A stretch of DNA of 63,663 nucleotides, from NCBI GenBank assembly GCA_026708035.1, contig JAPOVQ010000024.1, forward strand, positions 1 through 63,663. The letters run 5' to 3'. The notes beneath the pieces are model-generated. The model ran no database searches. It saw only the letters and a program-made list of their open reading frames with translations, and was not told where the DNA came from. This document shows positions 63,530 to 63,663 of this stretch, piece after piece. Origin of the DNA: Chloroflexota bacterium. GTDB lineage: Bacteria > Chloroflexota > UBA11872. The number at the start of each line of letters is the position of its first letter. Position 1 is the first letter of the stretch. A program made the position numbers and the translations under genes.

Positions 63530-63584
63530 CTCTGAAAGCCGCCTAGCTGCTGAGCCCGGCGGTGGGCGCGTTGCTGGCTGGTTC

Positions 63585-63663
63585 CCCTCACCCTAACCTT
63601 CTCCCTCGGGAGACCTTTGCATAAACCCAGGGGCGGGGCGGACCATGGGGCGTCGCCAGGCGG
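63585..63663. repeat. right end: GAGAGGG-type repeat plus right copy of 55-bp terminal inverted repeat
   Basis: CCCCTCACCCTAACC and TTCTCCCTC (63585-63608) are an inverted GAGAGGG repeat; 63609-63663 is the exact inverse of bases 1-55. The right end thus mirrors the left end, with the repeat beside the terminal sequence diverged between the two. Confidence 0.9.

Overview
The window is a 63.7 kb, GC-rich, gene-dense bacterial contig. Its gene content fits a Chloroflexota (SAR202/Dehalococcoidia-like or sponge/marine-associated) genome: a DarA-type cyclic-di-AMP receptor next to tmk and a Ycf45-like ATPase, PdxST vitamin B6 synthesis, Thr/Pro-rich lipoproteins, several Gfo/Idh/MocA, enolase-superfamily and HpcH-type sugar-acid enzymes, and very many short palindromic intergenic repeats. 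The phylum call is an inference from content. No rRNA or tRNA gene was seen. The two ends carry an exact 55-bp inverted copy of each other, which looks like an assembly-graph overlap in a dispersed repeat rather than a mobile-element end.

Layout. 0.3-8.2 kb: DNA polymerase IV, a DUF4130-like protein, then a tightly coupled set of an Mre11/YhaO-like protein, a 1005-residue YhaN-like coiled-coil protein, a small membrane protein and a methyltransferase. Both halves of the YhaO/YhaN-like pair have lost their catalytic motifs. 8.4-18.6 kb: acetyltransferases, a class I aminotransferase, the Ycf45 ATPase-tmk-darA operon, a 366-bp tandem duplication of nested palindromes, pdxST and a Kef-type antiporter. 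19-26.7 kb: small hypotheticals, thiamine pyrophosphokinase, an aldolase/enolase-superfamily pair, a lipoprotein, NrnA-like phosphoesterase, folK, and a REP-associated tyrosine transposase (RAYT). 27-34.8 kb: surface polysaccharide operon (nucleotide-sugar epimerase, O-antigen ligase, flippase-like protein, three glycosyltransferases, a divergent PlsY). 35-46 kb: oxidoreductase with a NIL domain, ABC exporter operon, phosphoesterase, LarA-like protein, MFS transporter, two family-5 solute-binding proteins. 46-53.5 kb: NUDIX, dCTP deaminase, glycerol kinase, acetoacetyl-CoA synthetase, threonine dehydrogenase-like epimerase, bicupin, sugar isomerase. 53.8-63.5 kb: rhodanese, oxidoreductase, coiled-coil protein, then a pentose-phosphate block (FGGY kinase, rpiB, tal, pgi, zwf).

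The most striking thing is the REP/RAYT system. Palindromes with a GTAG head are scattered through the window in single, paired and tandem form. Three paired copies sit inside the RAYT gene itself as a 117-bp, exactly in-frame tandem array, so the transposase carries its presumed substrate as three 39-residue protein repeats. Another GTAG-headed palindrome lies in frame inside an acetyltransferase gene. The second notable item is the conserved but apparently catalytically dead YhaO/YhaN-like pair.
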